This document shows, one piece after another, positions 39,107 to 48,002 of a DNA stretch of 56,082 bases (its first letter is position 1; each line of letters opens with the position of its first letter). The stretch comes from an uncultured Eubacteriales bacterium (GTDB lineage: Bacteria; Bacillota; Clostridia; Christensenellales; CAG-138): the NCBI GenBank assembly GCA_902798825.1, contig CADBYI010000016.1:1-56082 (forward strand), given 5' to 3'. The position numbers and the translations under genes are program-made. Below the pieces are notes generated by a model. It was not told the origin of the DNA. It was given only the letters and a program-made list of their open reading frames with translations, and did no database searches.

Positions 39107-39138
39107 GTTCCCATGTTAATGAAGAAGGAGCGACTCAT

Positions 39139-39756
39139 ATGCTCGGCATATATAATTACACGGTGATCCTCACCTATCTCGGGATGCTGTCGGGATTTTG
39201 CGGCATCCTTATGGCCTTTGAAGGGCGCGTACAGGGGGCGTTGATCTTCCTCGTGATCTCCGGCATCTGCGATATGTTCGACGGGAAGATCGCCGCCACC
39301 AAGAAGGATCGGACCAGGAGCGAACGGGGCTTCGGCATCCAGATCGACTCCCTGAGCGACGTGATCTGCTTCGGCGTGCTGCCCGCCGTGATCGTCTATG
39401 CCCTGGGCGGCAAGCCCTGGCGCATGGTCCCCTGCGGGCTCTATGTGCTGTGCGCCCTCATTCGGCTGGCCTGGTTCAACGTGGACGAGGAAGCCCGCCA
39501 GGATTACGACACGGGCCGGCGAAAGGTCTATCTGGGCCTGCCGGTGACCAGCGCGGCCATGATCTTTCCCCTGTTGATCGGTTTCGGCACCCACTGGCAC
39601 TGGCCCCTGAAAACCTTGGCGCCGGTGACGCTGCTGCTGGTGGCGGCAGCCTTTCTCACCCCCTTCGTCATTCGAAAGCCCTCTCTGTCGGTGCGTCGCA
39701 AGCGGCCCCTTCGGGGCATGCGCCGTCGGCGGCGGAAGGAGCGCAGGAATGGATAG
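39139..39756 (+). CDS. pssA: CDP-diacylglycerol-serine O-phosphatidyltransferase
   Basis: The 205-residue membrane enzyme makes phosphatidylserine from CDP-diacylglycerol and serine. It starts at MLGIYNYTVILTYLG (GAAGGAG upstream) and has the CDP-alcohol phosphotransferase motif CDMFDGKIAATKKDR...GIQIDSLSD. The four acidic residues and the glycines are present, but the position that is usually Arg in DGxxAR is Ala (codon GCC at both positions). About six membrane helices follow the clostridial PssA pattern. The next gene, psd, overlaps its end by 8 bases. The basic tail RRKRPLRGMRRRRRKERRNG is unusually long. Confidence 0.88.
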   Translation: MLGIYNYTVILTYLGMLSGFCGILMAFEGRVQGALIFLVISGICDMFDGKIAATKKDRTRSERGFGIQIDSLSDVICFGVLPAVIVYALGGKPWRMVPCGLYVLCALIRLAWFNVDEEARQDYDTGRRKVYLGLPVTSAAMIFPLLIGFGTHWHWPLKTLAPVTLLLVAAAFLTPFVIRKPSLSVRRKRPLRGMRRRRRKERRNG

Positions 39757-40576
39757 ACCTGAAAACGACGGCTCCGTCCGCTTTCTCTACGGCACGGCCC
39801 TGGGCCGCGTCCTGCTGAAGGGGATACAGGGGCTGCACCTTGATCGCCTGGCCGTTTGGTACCTGCGCAGTTCCCTATCCCGGCCCTATATGGTCCGCTA
39901 TGCCCGGAAGAATGGCATCGACATTCCCCCAGAGGACCAAAAAAAATACCGCACCTATCGGGATTTCTTCCTGCGGGAGCGGGCGCCCCGGCCCATGGAC
40001 GAGAGGGTCGGTCACCTGATCAGCCCCTGCGACGGGTTTCTTTCCGCCTATGAGATTCGGCCGGACAGCAGCTTTGCCATCAAGGGCTCCCGGTATGGGG
40101 TGAGGGACCTGATCGGGGACGAAGCCTTGGCGAAAAGGTACGAGGGAGGGACCTGCCTGGTGCTTCGGCTCTGCGCCTCGGATTATCATCACTATTGCTA
40201 CATCGACAGCGGGCGTCAGGGCCCCAACCACTATATCGAGGGCCGGCTCCACAGCGTCCAGCCCATCGCCTGTGAAACCTATCCCGTCTTCACTCTGAAC
40301 CGCCGCAGCTGGTGCTTGCTGGACACGGACCACTTCGGCCCCGTGGTGCAAACGGAGATCGGCGCCCTGGTCGTGGGCGGCATCGTCAACGCCCCTGAGG
40401 GCGCCATGGCCCGGGGGCAGGAGAAGGGATATTTCGATCTCTGCGGGTCCACCATCGTGCTTTTGTTCGAGTCGGGGCGCATGCGGCTGCTGCCGGAGCT
40501 GGCGGACAGGGTGAAGGACGGTCGGGAAGTCCGGGTGGAGCAGGGCATGTGGATCGCCACGGCCCCGGAAGAATAA
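39749..40576 (+). CDS. psd: Phosphatidylserine decarboxylase
   Basis: The 275-residue enzyme converts phosphatidylserine to phosphatidylethanolamine at the membrane. It carries the self-cleavage site as CGSTIVLLFESG, where cleavage between Gly and Ser creates the pyruvoyl group, plus CASDYHHYCYIDSG with the active-site histidines. The start overlaps pssA, as expected for a coupled two-step pathway. The Cys in CGST replaces the usual Leu or Gly, which is tolerable. Confidence 0.92.
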   Translation: MDRPENDGSVRFLYGTALGRVLLKGIQGLHLDRLAVWYLRSSLSRPYMVRYARKNGIDIPPEDQKKYRTYRDFFLRERAPRPMDERVGHLISPCDGFLSAYEIRPDSSFAIKGSRYGVRDLIGDEALAKRYEGGTCLVLRLCASDYHHYCYIDSGRQGPNHYIEGRLHSVQPIACETYPVFTLNRRSWCLLDTDHFGPVVQTEIGALVVGGIVNAPEGAMARGQEKGYFDLCGSTIVLLFESGRMRLLPELADRVKDGREVRVEQGMWIATAPEE

Positions 40577-40599
40577 AACAAAGCGAGCAGGAGGAAAAA

Positions 40600-43032
40600 A
40601 TGCAAGCGTACGAACAGGACCATCTGGATATGTTGCGGGGGTATCTGGCGGACTGCGCGGTGCTGCTCAAGACCGACGGCGCTTTCCCCCTGGAGAAGCC
40701 CTGCAAGCTGGCGGCCTACGGCAACGGGGTCCGGCGCACCGTCAAGGGCGGCACCGGCTCCGGGGAGGTGAACTCCCGGTTCTTCATCACCGTGGAGCAG
40801 GGGCTCACGGACGCCGGGTTCACCCTGACCACGGGGGATTGGCTGGAGGGGTACGACCGAGCCTATGCCCAGGCCAAGACCGCCTTTGTGAAGGGGGTCA
40901 GGGCGGAGGCCCGGGCGCACCACGTCAACGTTTTCACCTACGGCATGGGCAAGACCATGGCGGAACCGGAATACGATCTGCCCCTGGACGGGGAGGGGGA
41001 CGCCGCCGTCTACGTCCTTTCCCGGAACTCGGGGGAGGGAAACGACCGGGCGCCTGTGGCGGGAGACATCCTGCTGACAGAGTCCGAGAAGCGGGACATC
41101 CTGGCCCTGAACCGGCGGTTCGACCGGTTCATGCTGGTGCTGAACGTGGGGGGACCGGTGGACCTGGGCCCTGTGCTGGAGGTGGGAAACATCCTCCTGC
41201 TGTCCCAGCTGGGGGTGGAGACCGGGGCAGCCCTGGCCCATATCCTGCTGGGTAAGGCGAACCCCTCGGGGAAGCTGGCCACCACCTGGGCCCGATGGGA
41301 GGACTATCCGAGCCTCGGCACCTTCGGCGACCACGACGACACGGAATACCGGGAGGGCATCTACGTGGGTTACCGCTACTTTGAGGCGGTGGACAAAAAG
41401 CCCCTGTTTCCCTTTGGCTTCGGCCTTTCCTACACCTCCTTCGCCTGGGAGGCCGTGGACACCGCCCTTCGGGGCAGCGCCGTCACCTGCCGAATGCAGG
41501 TGAAGAACACCGGCCGTCGGCCCGGGCGGGAGGTGCTGCAGCTGTATCTGGAAGCGCCTCAGGGCAAGCTGGATCGACCCCCTCAGGAGCTGGCGGCCTT
41601 CGGCAAGACGAAGCTGCTGGCGCCCGGGGAGGCGGAAACGGTGGAGCTCCGCTTCGATCTCAGGGATGCCGCCGTCTATGACAGCGACCGGTCTGCCTGG
41701 GTGCTGGAGGCGGGGGACTATGTGGTTCGCGTGGGAAACTGCAGCGACGCCACCCGGCCCGTGGCCGTCCTGGAGCTTTCGGAGGAGATCGTGACCCTTT
41801 GGACCCGCCCCTGCTGCGGGACGCCGGGCTTTGCGGATTGGAAGCCGTCGGCCCGGGCCAGGGAGCCCTTGCCCGAAAATCTGCCGCGGCTCGCGGTGGC
41901 GGCAGGCGCTGTAAAGACCGGCACCGTGCCCGCCGAACGGACCTATGCCGTTGAGGAGGCGGTGAGCCGCCTCACGGACCGGGAGCTTGTATACGCCAAC
42001 GTGGGCGCGTTCGCTCCGAGCAAAGGCGTTTTGAGCGTCATCGGGGAGGCCAGCGCCAATGTGGCCGGGGCCGCGGGGGAGACCACGTCCAAGCTGAAGG
42101 GCGCCGGCATCCCGCCCCTGGTCATGGCCGACGGGCCGGCGGGGCTGCGGCTTAGCCGGGAATTCTATCGGGACAAAAAGGGCGCCCATGGAGTCGACCA
42201 GGGGAGCATGCTGGAGAGCCTGCAGGAGCTGATGAGCCCCCTGCTGCGAGCCCTCACCAAATCCATCTTGGGAGCGAAGAAGGCCCCCAGGGGAGCGAAG
42301 GTGGAGGAGCAGTATTGCACCGCCATCCCCATCGGCACGGCCATCGCCCAGAGCTGGGACGTGGACTTTGCCCGCCGGTGCGGGGACATGGTGGGGGCGG
42401 AGATGGAGCGCTTCGGGGTCCATCTGTGGCTGGCGCCGGCTCTGAACATCCACCGATCCATCCGCTGCGGACGGAACTTCGAATACTTTTCCGAGGACCC
42501 CCTCATCAGCGGTCGGATGGCCGCCGCCCTGACAAGGGGCGTTCAGGCCCATCCCGGCCGGGGGACCACCGTCAAGCACTTTGCCGCCAACAATCAGGAA
42601 TACAATCGCTATGGCAACAACAGCCGGGTGTCGGAGCGGGCGCTGAGGGAGATCTATCTGAAGGGCTTCGGCATCGCCGTCCGGGAGAGCCAGCCCAAGG
42701 CCCTCATGACCTCCTATAACCTGATCAACGGCGTCCATACCGCCCAGCGGCGGGACCTGATCGAGGATATCCTGCGCTGTGAGTTCGGCTTCGAGGGCAT
42801 CGTCATGACCGACTGGGTCATCGCTTTTATGGCCAGCAAGGCCGACAAGCATCCCGCCGTGCAGCCCCATATGGTGGCGGCGGCAGGCGGCGACCTGTTC
42901 ATGCCGGGCTGCCAGAAGGACTACGACGATATCCTAAAGGGCCTGCAATCCGGCGCCCTAAGCCGGGAGCAGCTCCTTATCAACGCCTCCCGCCTCTATC
43001 GCATGGCCCGGGAGCTGGCGGGGGAGAGGTGA
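40600..43032 (+). CDS. GH3 beta-glucosidase-like enzyme with swapped domain order
   Basis: The 810-residue protein has the two GH3 domains in reverse order. Residues ~150-290 are the alpha/beta sandwich (LVLNVGGPVDLG, SGKLATTWARWEDYP, FPFGFGLSYTSF), followed by a fibronectin-III-like domain (~300-400). The TIM barrel is at ~460-810, with ADGPAGLR, APALNIHRSIRCGRNFEYFSEDP, KHFAANNQE and the nucleophile region GIVMTDW. The same inversion is known for Butyrivibrio fibrisolvens BglA. There is no signal peptide, so it acts on imported beta-glucosides. AGGAGG precedes the ATG, 23 bases after psd. Confidence 0.88.
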   Translation: MQAYEQDHLDMLRGYLADCAVLLKTDGAFPLEKPCKLAAYGNGVRRTVKGGTGSGEVNSRFFITVEQGLTDAGFTLTTGDWLEGYDRAYAQAKTAFVKGVRAEARAHHVNVFTYGMGKTMAEPEYDLPLDGEGDAAVYVLSRNSGEGNDRAPVAGDILLTESEKRDILALNRRFDRFMLVLNVGGPVDLGPVLEVGNILLLSQLGVETGAALAHILLGKANPSGKLATTWARWEDYPSLGTFGDHDDTEYREGIYVGYRYFEAVDKKPLFPFGFGLSYTSFAWEAVDTALRGSAVTCRMQVKNTGRRPGREVLQLYLEAPQGKLDRPPQELAAFGKTKLLAPGEAETVELRFDLRDAAVYDSDRSAWVLEAGDYVVRVGNCSDATRPVAVLELSEEIVTLWTRPCCGTPGFADWKPSARAREPLPENLPRLAVAAGAVKTGTVPAERTYAVEEAVSRLTDRELVYANVGAFAPSKGVLSVIGEASANVAGAAGETTSKLKGAGIPPLVMADGPAGLRLSREFYRDKKGAHGVDQGSMLESLQELMSPLLRALTKSILGAKKAPRGAKVEEQYCTAIPIGTAIAQSWDVDFARRCGDMVGAEMERFGVHLWLAPALNIHRSIRCGRNFEYFSEDPLISGRMAAALTRGVQAHPGRGTTVKHFAANNQEYNRYGNNSRVSERALREIYLKGFGIAVRESQPKALMTSYNLINGVHTAQRRDLIEDILRCEFGFEGIVMTDWVIAFMASKADKHPAVQPHMVAAAGGDLFMPGCQKDYDDILKGLQSGALSREQLLINASRLYRMARELAGER

Positions 43033-43050
43033 TCCATTCCAAAAACCAAG

Positions 43051-43080
43051 GGGGATCGGCTTTTGCCGATCCCCTGTTTC
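43051..43080 (+). terminator. Terminator after the GH3 gene
   Basis: GGGGATCGGC (43051-43060), TTTT and GCCGATCCCC (43065-43074) form a perfect 10-bp stem, followed by TGTTTC. Confidence 0.75.
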
Positions 43081-43110
43081 ATTGGGATACCTGCATTGAA
43101 TTGTCGATTG

Positions 43111-44151
43111 TCAGTGGGCGCCGCTCGTCGACGCGCTGGAGGCGGCGGAGCTGGCCAGCACGGCGCACATGAGGGCCTGCTGGACAGCGATCATGGCGAG
43201 GGTGGTCTGCTGGGCGGCGGCCATGGTCAGGGAGCTCTGCTGCTGGGCGGCGCTGGCGGCCCCCGCTTGCAGAGGCGCCGCCTGGGCGGATGGGTCCGGC
43301 AAAGACAGGAGCATGGCGGCGTGCATGGCCCTGGTCCGCCGGTCCATGCCGAAGACCCCCCGATAGCCCTTCTGCTGGGCCAAATAGGCGTCCAGCTCCA
43401 AAATGTCCTTTGCCAAATCGTCCGCGAACCGCTGCTCCAGGGTCAGGGCTGCCAGGATGGGCAGCTGATGATCCTTGCCGTACTTGCCGCCCCTTTCTTC
43501 GATCGTGTTGTAGAGGGAGATCACCCGATAGGCCTTGTCCGTCGGGGCTTCCGCAGAGGCAGCCAACACGTGGGAGGCGGTCTGGAGCCCGTCCCCCTTG
43601 GGGAAGCGCTCGTCGAGAAGGGCGTAACAGGCCTCCATATCCTCCAGCAGCTCGTCGTCGCTCCGAGGGCTCTGGGCCAGGAGCAGGGCAAACACGCTGT
43701 CCTCCTGTCCGGTCAGGAAGGGATGCTCCTTACGCATCCGCCTGTAAAGGCCCTTGCCGCGGGCGGCGAGGGCGGGGATGTCCTCCTCCTTCACCGCGTC
43801 TGTCAGCAGCAGGGCGCCCAGGGCCAGATATTCGGAGCCCGGGAAATCCTGCTTCAGCAGAGCATAGGTCCGCTGCATCCGGGCCCACCGCTCCTCCGGC
43901 TCGTCCCCGGCGGCCAGCATGCAGATCAGGGGGAGCTTGACGTTTCCCCGGAAGCTGGAAAAGAGGCCGGTGGTGCTCTTTACAAGGACCCGACAGCGCT
44001 CCAGCTGCTCCCGCTCCACGGACCTGTTTGCGGCCAGAAAGATGTGGGCGCAGACAGGGTAGATATAATCGTTCTCCAACTTGAAGACGGCGCGGATGGC
44101 GTCCCGGTTCTCGATGAACCGGGCGGCCCGCTCCTGCAGCAGCTCGTTCAT
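43111..44151 (-). CDS. DUF4003 family protein
   Basis: The 346-residue protein matches DUF4003 by its LFSSFRGNVKLPLICMLA segment and its helical layout. The last ~60 residues are Ala/Gln/Ser-rich and low in complexity (AAQQQSSLTMAAAQQTTLA). Function is unknown. It is cytoplasmic by lack of signals. Its own promoter lies at 44190-44218. Confidence 0.82.
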   Translation of the reverse strand: MNELLQERAARFIENRDAIRAVFKLENDYIYPVCAHIFLAANRSVEREQLERCRVLVKSTTGLFSSFRGNVKLPLICMLAAGDEPEERWARMQRTYALLKQDFPGSEYLALGALLLTDAVKEEDIPALAARGKGLYRRMRKEHPFLTGQEDSVFALLLAQSPRSDDELLEDMEACYALLDERFPKGDGLQTASHVLAASAEAPTDKAYRVISLYNTIEERGGKYGKDHQLPILAALTLEQRFADDLAKDILELDAYLAQQKGYRGVFGMDRRTRAMHAAMLLSLPDPSAQAAPLQAGAASAAQQQSSLTMAAAQQTTLAMIAVQQALMCAVLASSAASSASTSGAH

Positions 44152-44189
44152 GCAAGGCCCTCCTGTATCGGTCAGATTCCTTCGTTTGC

Positions 44190-44218
44190 ATCATAGCATA
44201 GGACGGGACTGCTGACAA
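44190..44218 (-). promoter_or_regulatory. Promoter for the DUF4003 gene
   Basis: On the minus strand, TTGTCA (44213-44218), a 17-base spacer and TATGAT (44190-44195) lie 39 bases before the start. Confidence 0.7.
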
Positions 44219-44256
44219 ACTTTTTCGATTATTTTTTGGAAATGACCTTGTTTTTA

Positions 44257-44285
44257 TTTACAAATCCCGTCGATTTTGGTATGCT
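44257..44285 (+). promoter_or_regulatory. Promoter for the rnf-nrfA operon
   Basis: TTTACA (44257-44262), a 17-base spacer and TATGCT (44280-44285) lie 87 bases before the rnfC start. No Fnr- or NsrR-like palindrome was evident in the leader. Confidence 0.6.
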
Positions 44286-44371
44286 ATGCAAGAGTATACA
44301 ATTGTACTCGTCTGTTTTTTCGCGCCGCTGTTCATGCAAAGCGGTATTCCATATCGAAGGAGGGATCGAAT

Positions 44372-45730
44372 GTGAGGGACACCTTTCGCGGCGGTGTGCA
44401 TCCCAGGGAACGTAAGGAACTGAGCAAGGAAGCATCGCTGCGCGTTTTCGACGCCAAGGGGGAGATGGTCTTCCCCCTGGCCCAGCACATCGGCAAACCG
44501 GCCAAAGCTATCGTCAAAAAGGGCGATCCCGTGCTGGTGGGCCAGTGCATCGGTGAGGCAGACGGCTTCGTCTCCGCCAACGTCATCTCGTCCTGCTCGG
44601 GCACGGTGAAGGCGGTGGAGAAGCGCCGCACCATCGCCGGCGTCCTGCAGGAGTGCGTCGTCATCGACAACGACGGCCAGTACACCGAGACCGGGACCTT
44701 TGGGACCCGGCAGGATATCGACGGCATCACCAACCAGGAGATCCTGAAGCGGGTGGCGGCCGCGGGCATCACGGGCCTGGGCGGGGCAGGGTTCCCCACC
44801 CATGTGAAGCTGGCGCCCAAGGAGCCCCTCAAGATCAAATACCTCATCGCCAACGGCGCGGAGTGCGAGCCCTACATCACCTGCAACGATCAGCTCATGC
44901 GGGGCTACGGCAAGCAGATCGTGGAGGGCATGGAGATCATGCTCCGGCTCTTCCCCAACGCCGAGGGCGTCATCGCCATCGAGGGCAACAAGCCCGAGGC
45001 CATCGCCGCCATGGAGATGGCCGTGAAGGGGCACCCAAAGCTCCGGGTCCAGAAGCTCCGCACCAAGTACCCTCAGGGCGGCGAGCGCAGCCTTATCAGC
45101 GTCATCGCCGGGGTGGACTATCCCACCTCCAAGCTTCCGGCGGACGTGGGCTGCATAGTGGACAACGTGGGCACCATCTACGCTGTGGGCCGGGCGGTCC
45201 TCTATAACGAGCCCCTGTTCCGGCACGTGATCTCCGTCACCGGCGAGGGGGTCAAGAACCCCTCCAACTTCATCGCCCGGGACGGCACCAGCTTCGCCGA
45301 GATGATCGAGGCGGCGGGGGGCCTCAAGGAGGGTGCGGAGCCCAAGAAGGTGATTTCCGGCGGCCCCATGATGGGCCTTTCCGTCAGCACCCTGGACGTG
45401 CCCATCACCAAGACCACCAACGCCGTCACCGTCCTTTTGGAGGACGAGGTGGAGGCGGCGGAGCTGAAGATGACCACGTGCCTGCATTGCGGCCGCTGCA
45501 CCACCGTGTGCCCCAACGGCCTCATGCCCCAGATGATGGCCGACGCCATCATCGCCGGGGACATGGAGCGGTATGAAAAGAAGCTCTACGGCCTGGACTG
45601 CATCTTCTGCGGCTCCTGCACTTTTATCTGCCCCGCCAAGCGGCCGCTGACGCAAAACTTCAAGCAGACCAAGGCGGAGATCCTGGCCAAGAAACGGGCG
45701 GCCCAGGCTGCCCAGGGGGGAGGGAAATAA
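44372..45730 (+). CDS. rnfC: Rnf complex subunit C (NADH-binding, Fe-S)
   Basis: The 452-residue peripheral subunit holds the NADH/FMN glycine loop GLGGAGFPTHVK, a SLBB-like domain, and two [4Fe-4S] motifs, CLHCGRCTTVCP (~370) and CIFCGSCTFICP (~410). In the Rnf complex it exchanges electrons with NAD+. The GTG start at 44372 is chosen because AAGGAGGG lies 7 bases upstream; an upstream extension has no ribosome site. It is the first gene of the rnf order C-D/G-E-A-B. Confidence 0.95.
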   Translation: MRDTFRGGVHPRERKELSKEASLRVFDAKGEMVFPLAQHIGKPAKAIVKKGDPVLVGQCIGEADGFVSANVISSCSGTVKAVEKRRTIAGVLQECVVIDNDGQYTETGTFGTRQDIDGITNQEILKRVAAAGITGLGGAGFPTHVKLAPKEPLKIKYLIANGAECEPYITCNDQLMRGYGKQIVEGMEIMLRLFPNAEGVIAIEGNKPEAIAAMEMAVKGHPKLRVQKLRTKYPQGGERSLISVIAGVDYPTSKLPADVGCIVDNVGTIYAVGRAVLYNEPLFRHVISVTGEGVKNPSNFIARDGTSFAEMIEAAGGLKEGAEPKKVISGGPMMGLSVSTLDVPITKTTNAVTVLLEDEVEAAELKMTTCLHCGRCTTVCPNGLMPQMMADAIIAGDMERYEKKLYGLDCIFCGSCTFICPAKRPLTQNFKQTKAEILAKKRAAQAAQGGGK

Positions 45731-45733
45731 GCT

Positions 45734-47317
45734 ATGACCCTGAATCTATCTGCCAGCCCCCATGTACGGGATCGGTGGACCACCTCCTTCATCATGCACA
45801 CCGTGCTGCTGAGCCTGGTGCCGGCGGCGGCGGTGGGCGTGATCGTGTACGGGTGGCACGCCCTGTTCGTGATCCTGGCTTCCATTCTGGCGGCGGTGGC
45901 CACGGAGGCCCTCTTCTGCCTGGCTTCCAAGAAGCCCCTGTCCATCTCGGACGGCAGCGCGGCGGTGACGGGCATGCTCCTGGCCCTGTCCCTGTCGCCC
46001 AGCACGCCGGTGATCTATCCCATCATCGGCTCCGTCTTCGCCATCTTCGTGGTCAAGTGCTGCTTCGGCGGCCTGGGCAAGAACTTCATCAACCCGGCCC
46101 TGGCCGGTCGTTGCTTCCTGCTCATCTCCTTCGGCAAGGCCATGACCCAGTTCCCGTCCCTGGACGGCGTGAGCTCGGCCACGCCGCTGGCGGTCCTTTC
46201 CGACGCCATGAGCAACGGCACCCCGGCTAACCTGAACGTGACCAGCATGTTCCTGGGCACCTCCAACGCCATCATCGGCAGCTCCATCGTGGCCCTGCTC
46301 GTGGGCGGTCTGGTGCTGTGGGGCCTGGATATCATCCACGGGGAGATCTGCTTCTCCGTGCTGGGCGCCTTCACGCTGGCTATGGGCCTCTTCGGCGGCC
46401 GGGGCTTCGACCCGGCGTTTCTGGCCGTGCACCTTTGCGGCGGCGGCGTGGTCATGGGCGCCTTCTTCATGGCGACGGATTACACCACCTCCCCTGTGAG
46501 CCGGCTGGGTCAGCTGGTCTATGGCTGCCTCATCGGTCTTCTGGGGGCCCTGTTCCGGATCCTGGGCAAGGTGGACTATTTCAGCTATTCCGTCATCATT
46601 GCGAACCTGTTCACCCCCCTCATCGACATGTACATCATCCCCAAGCCCTACGCCTATCGCAAGAAGGCCATCCGGGCAGCCAGCGGGGTGAAGCTCCCGC
46701 CCCTCACGCAGCGGATCCCCAAGCCCGTCATCGCCCTGGCCCTCATCACCCTGATTGCGGGCCTGGCCCTCTCCGGGGTCTATTCCATGACCAAGGAGAC
46801 CATCGACGCCCATGCCGACCAGGCCAAGGCGGCCGCCTATGCGGCGGTGGTCCCCGGTGCGGAGACCTTCGAGCATGACGAGACGGCGGATGCGGCCATC
46901 GCGGCCCTGGACGGCCAGGTCTACGGCACCAAGTTCGGCAAGGCCTATGTGAACGAGGCCTTCGTGGCCAAGGACGGCTCCGGCAACGTGGTGGGCTACG
47001 CGCTGAGCGTCACCAGCGGCGACGGCTACGACGGGAACGTGACCTTGTCCCTGGGCCTCGACGCCACGGGCAAGGTGCTGGGCATCGCCTTCACCGAGCT
47101 CACCGAGACCCCCGGCATGGGCATGCTTGCCGACGAGCCCGCCTTCAAGGACCAGTTCGTGGATCGGCAGGTCACCCAGTTCGTTCACAACAAGGGCGGC
47201 GCCACCGGGGACAACGTGATCGACGCCATCTCCGGCGCCTCCACCACCTCCGGGGCCGTGGTCAACGCGGTGAATGCCGGCCTTGACTTCTTCCATACCG
47301 TGATGGGAGGGAACTGA
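45734..47317 (+). CDS. Fused Rnf subunits D and G
   Basis: The 527-residue protein joins two normally separate subunits. Residues 1-~320 are RnfD: about ten membrane helices, ISDGSAAVTGMLLALSLSP, and the flavinylated Thr in SSATPLA (T150). Residues ~330-527 are RnfG: one membrane helix (PVIALALITLIAGLALSGVY), then an extracytoplasmic FMN domain with SGASTTSGA (T505 is the likely FMN-linked Thr). No stop or start is seen at the junction, which reads through in one frame. Both FMNs would need an ApbE-type flavin transferase, which is not in the window. It starts 3 bases after rnfC. Confidence 0.92.
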   Translation: MTLNLSASPHVRDRWTTSFIMHTVLLSLVPAAAVGVIVYGWHALFVILASILAAVATEALFCLASKKPLSISDGSAAVTGMLLALSLSPSTPVIYPIIGSVFAIFVVKCCFGGLGKNFINPALAGRCFLLISFGKAMTQFPSLDGVSSATPLAVLSDAMSNGTPANLNVTSMFLGTSNAIIGSSIVALLVGGLVLWGLDIIHGEICFSVLGAFTLAMGLFGGRGFDPAFLAVHLCGGGVVMGAFFMATDYTTSPVSRLGQLVYGCLIGLLGALFRILGKVDYFSYSVIIANLFTPLIDMYIIPKPYAYRKKAIRAASGVKLPPLTQRIPKPVIALALITLIAGLALSGVYSMTKETIDAHADQAKAAAYAAVVPGAETFEHDETADAAIAALDGQVYGTKFGKAYVNEAFVAKDGSGNVVGYALSVTSGDGYDGNVTLSLGLDATGKVLGIAFTELTETPGMGMLADEPAFKDQFVDRQVTQFVHNKGGATGDNVIDAISGASTTSGAVVNAVNAGLDFFHTVMGGN

Positions 47318-47318
47318 T

Positions 47319-48002
47319 ATGAACAAATACACCGAACGGCTGTATAACGGCCTCATCAAGGAGAACCCCACCATGGTGCTCATGCTGGGCATGTGCCCCA
47401 CCCTGGCGGTGTCCAAGTTCGCCATGAACGGCATCTACATGGGCCTGTCCACCACGGCGGTGCTGGTCTTCTCCAATCTGATCATCTCCCTGCTTCGGCG
47501 GGTGATCCCCAACGAGGTGCGGCTGCCCGCCTACATCGTGATCGTGGCCTCCCTGGTGACGGTGACGGAGCTGCTCATCAAGGCGTATCTGCCCGCGGCC
47601 GACGAGGCCCTGGGCCTGTATATCCCGCTGATCGTGGTGAACTGCATCATCCTGGGCCGGGCGGAGGCCTATGCCAACAAGCATGAACCGGGTCTGGCCA
47701 TCATGGACGGCCTGGGCATGGGCCTGGGCTTCACCGTGGCGCTGACGCTGGCCGGCATCCTTCGGGAGCTTCTGGGCCAGGGGACCGTCTTCGGCATCCA
47801 GGTGCTGCCCGACAGCGTGTCCCCCGTGGGCATCTTCGCCCAGGCCCCCGGCGCGTTCCTGGTCATCGCCCTGTTCATCGCCTTCATGAACGCCATCGGT
47901 ATCAAGACCCGTCAGCGGCAGCTGGTGGAGAACGACGGCTGCAGCGGCAACTGTGCCGCCTGCGCTATGAGCTGTGACGAGCGGAAGGAGGAAGCCAAAT
48001 GA
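47319..48002 (+). CDS. rnfE: Rnf complex subunit E
   Basis: The 227-residue membrane subunit has about six helices and the conserved NPTMVLMLGMCPTLAVSKFAMNGIYMG and VVNCIILGRAEAYA stretches; RnfA and RnfE share paired cysteines that ligate a membrane Fe-S centre. The C-terminal tail is unusual in having a Cys cluster, CSGNCAACAMSC, which could bind metal. It lies 1 base after the fused D/G gene and overlaps rnfA by 4 bases (ATGA). Confidence 0.95.
   Translation: MNKYTERLYNGLIKENPTMVLMLGMCPTLAVSKFAMNGIYMGLSTTAVLVFSNLIISLLRRVIPNEVRLPAYIVIVASLVTVTELLIKAYLPAADEALGLYIPLIVVNCIILGRAEAYANKHEPGLAIMDGLGMGLGFTVALTLAGILRELLGQGTVFGIQVLPDSVSPVGIFAQAPGAFLVIALFIAFMNAIGIKTRQRQLVENDGCSGNCAACAMSCDERKEEAK

Noticed and set aside
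39139..40576. Calling the pssA-psd overlap a gene fusion or frameshift
   Set aside because: Each frame has its own start and stop and both products are full-length; an 8-base overlap is normal translational coupling.
40279..42870. Minus-strand open frame of about 860 codons opposite psd and the GH3 gene
   Set aside because: Same kind of compositional artefact. The plus-strand frames show complete catalytic motifs and proper starts.
45746..47434. Minus-strand frame of about 560 codons opposite the RnfD/G fusion
   Set aside because: Pro/Gly/His/Gln-biased translation without a family; antisense to a strongly supported rnf gene.
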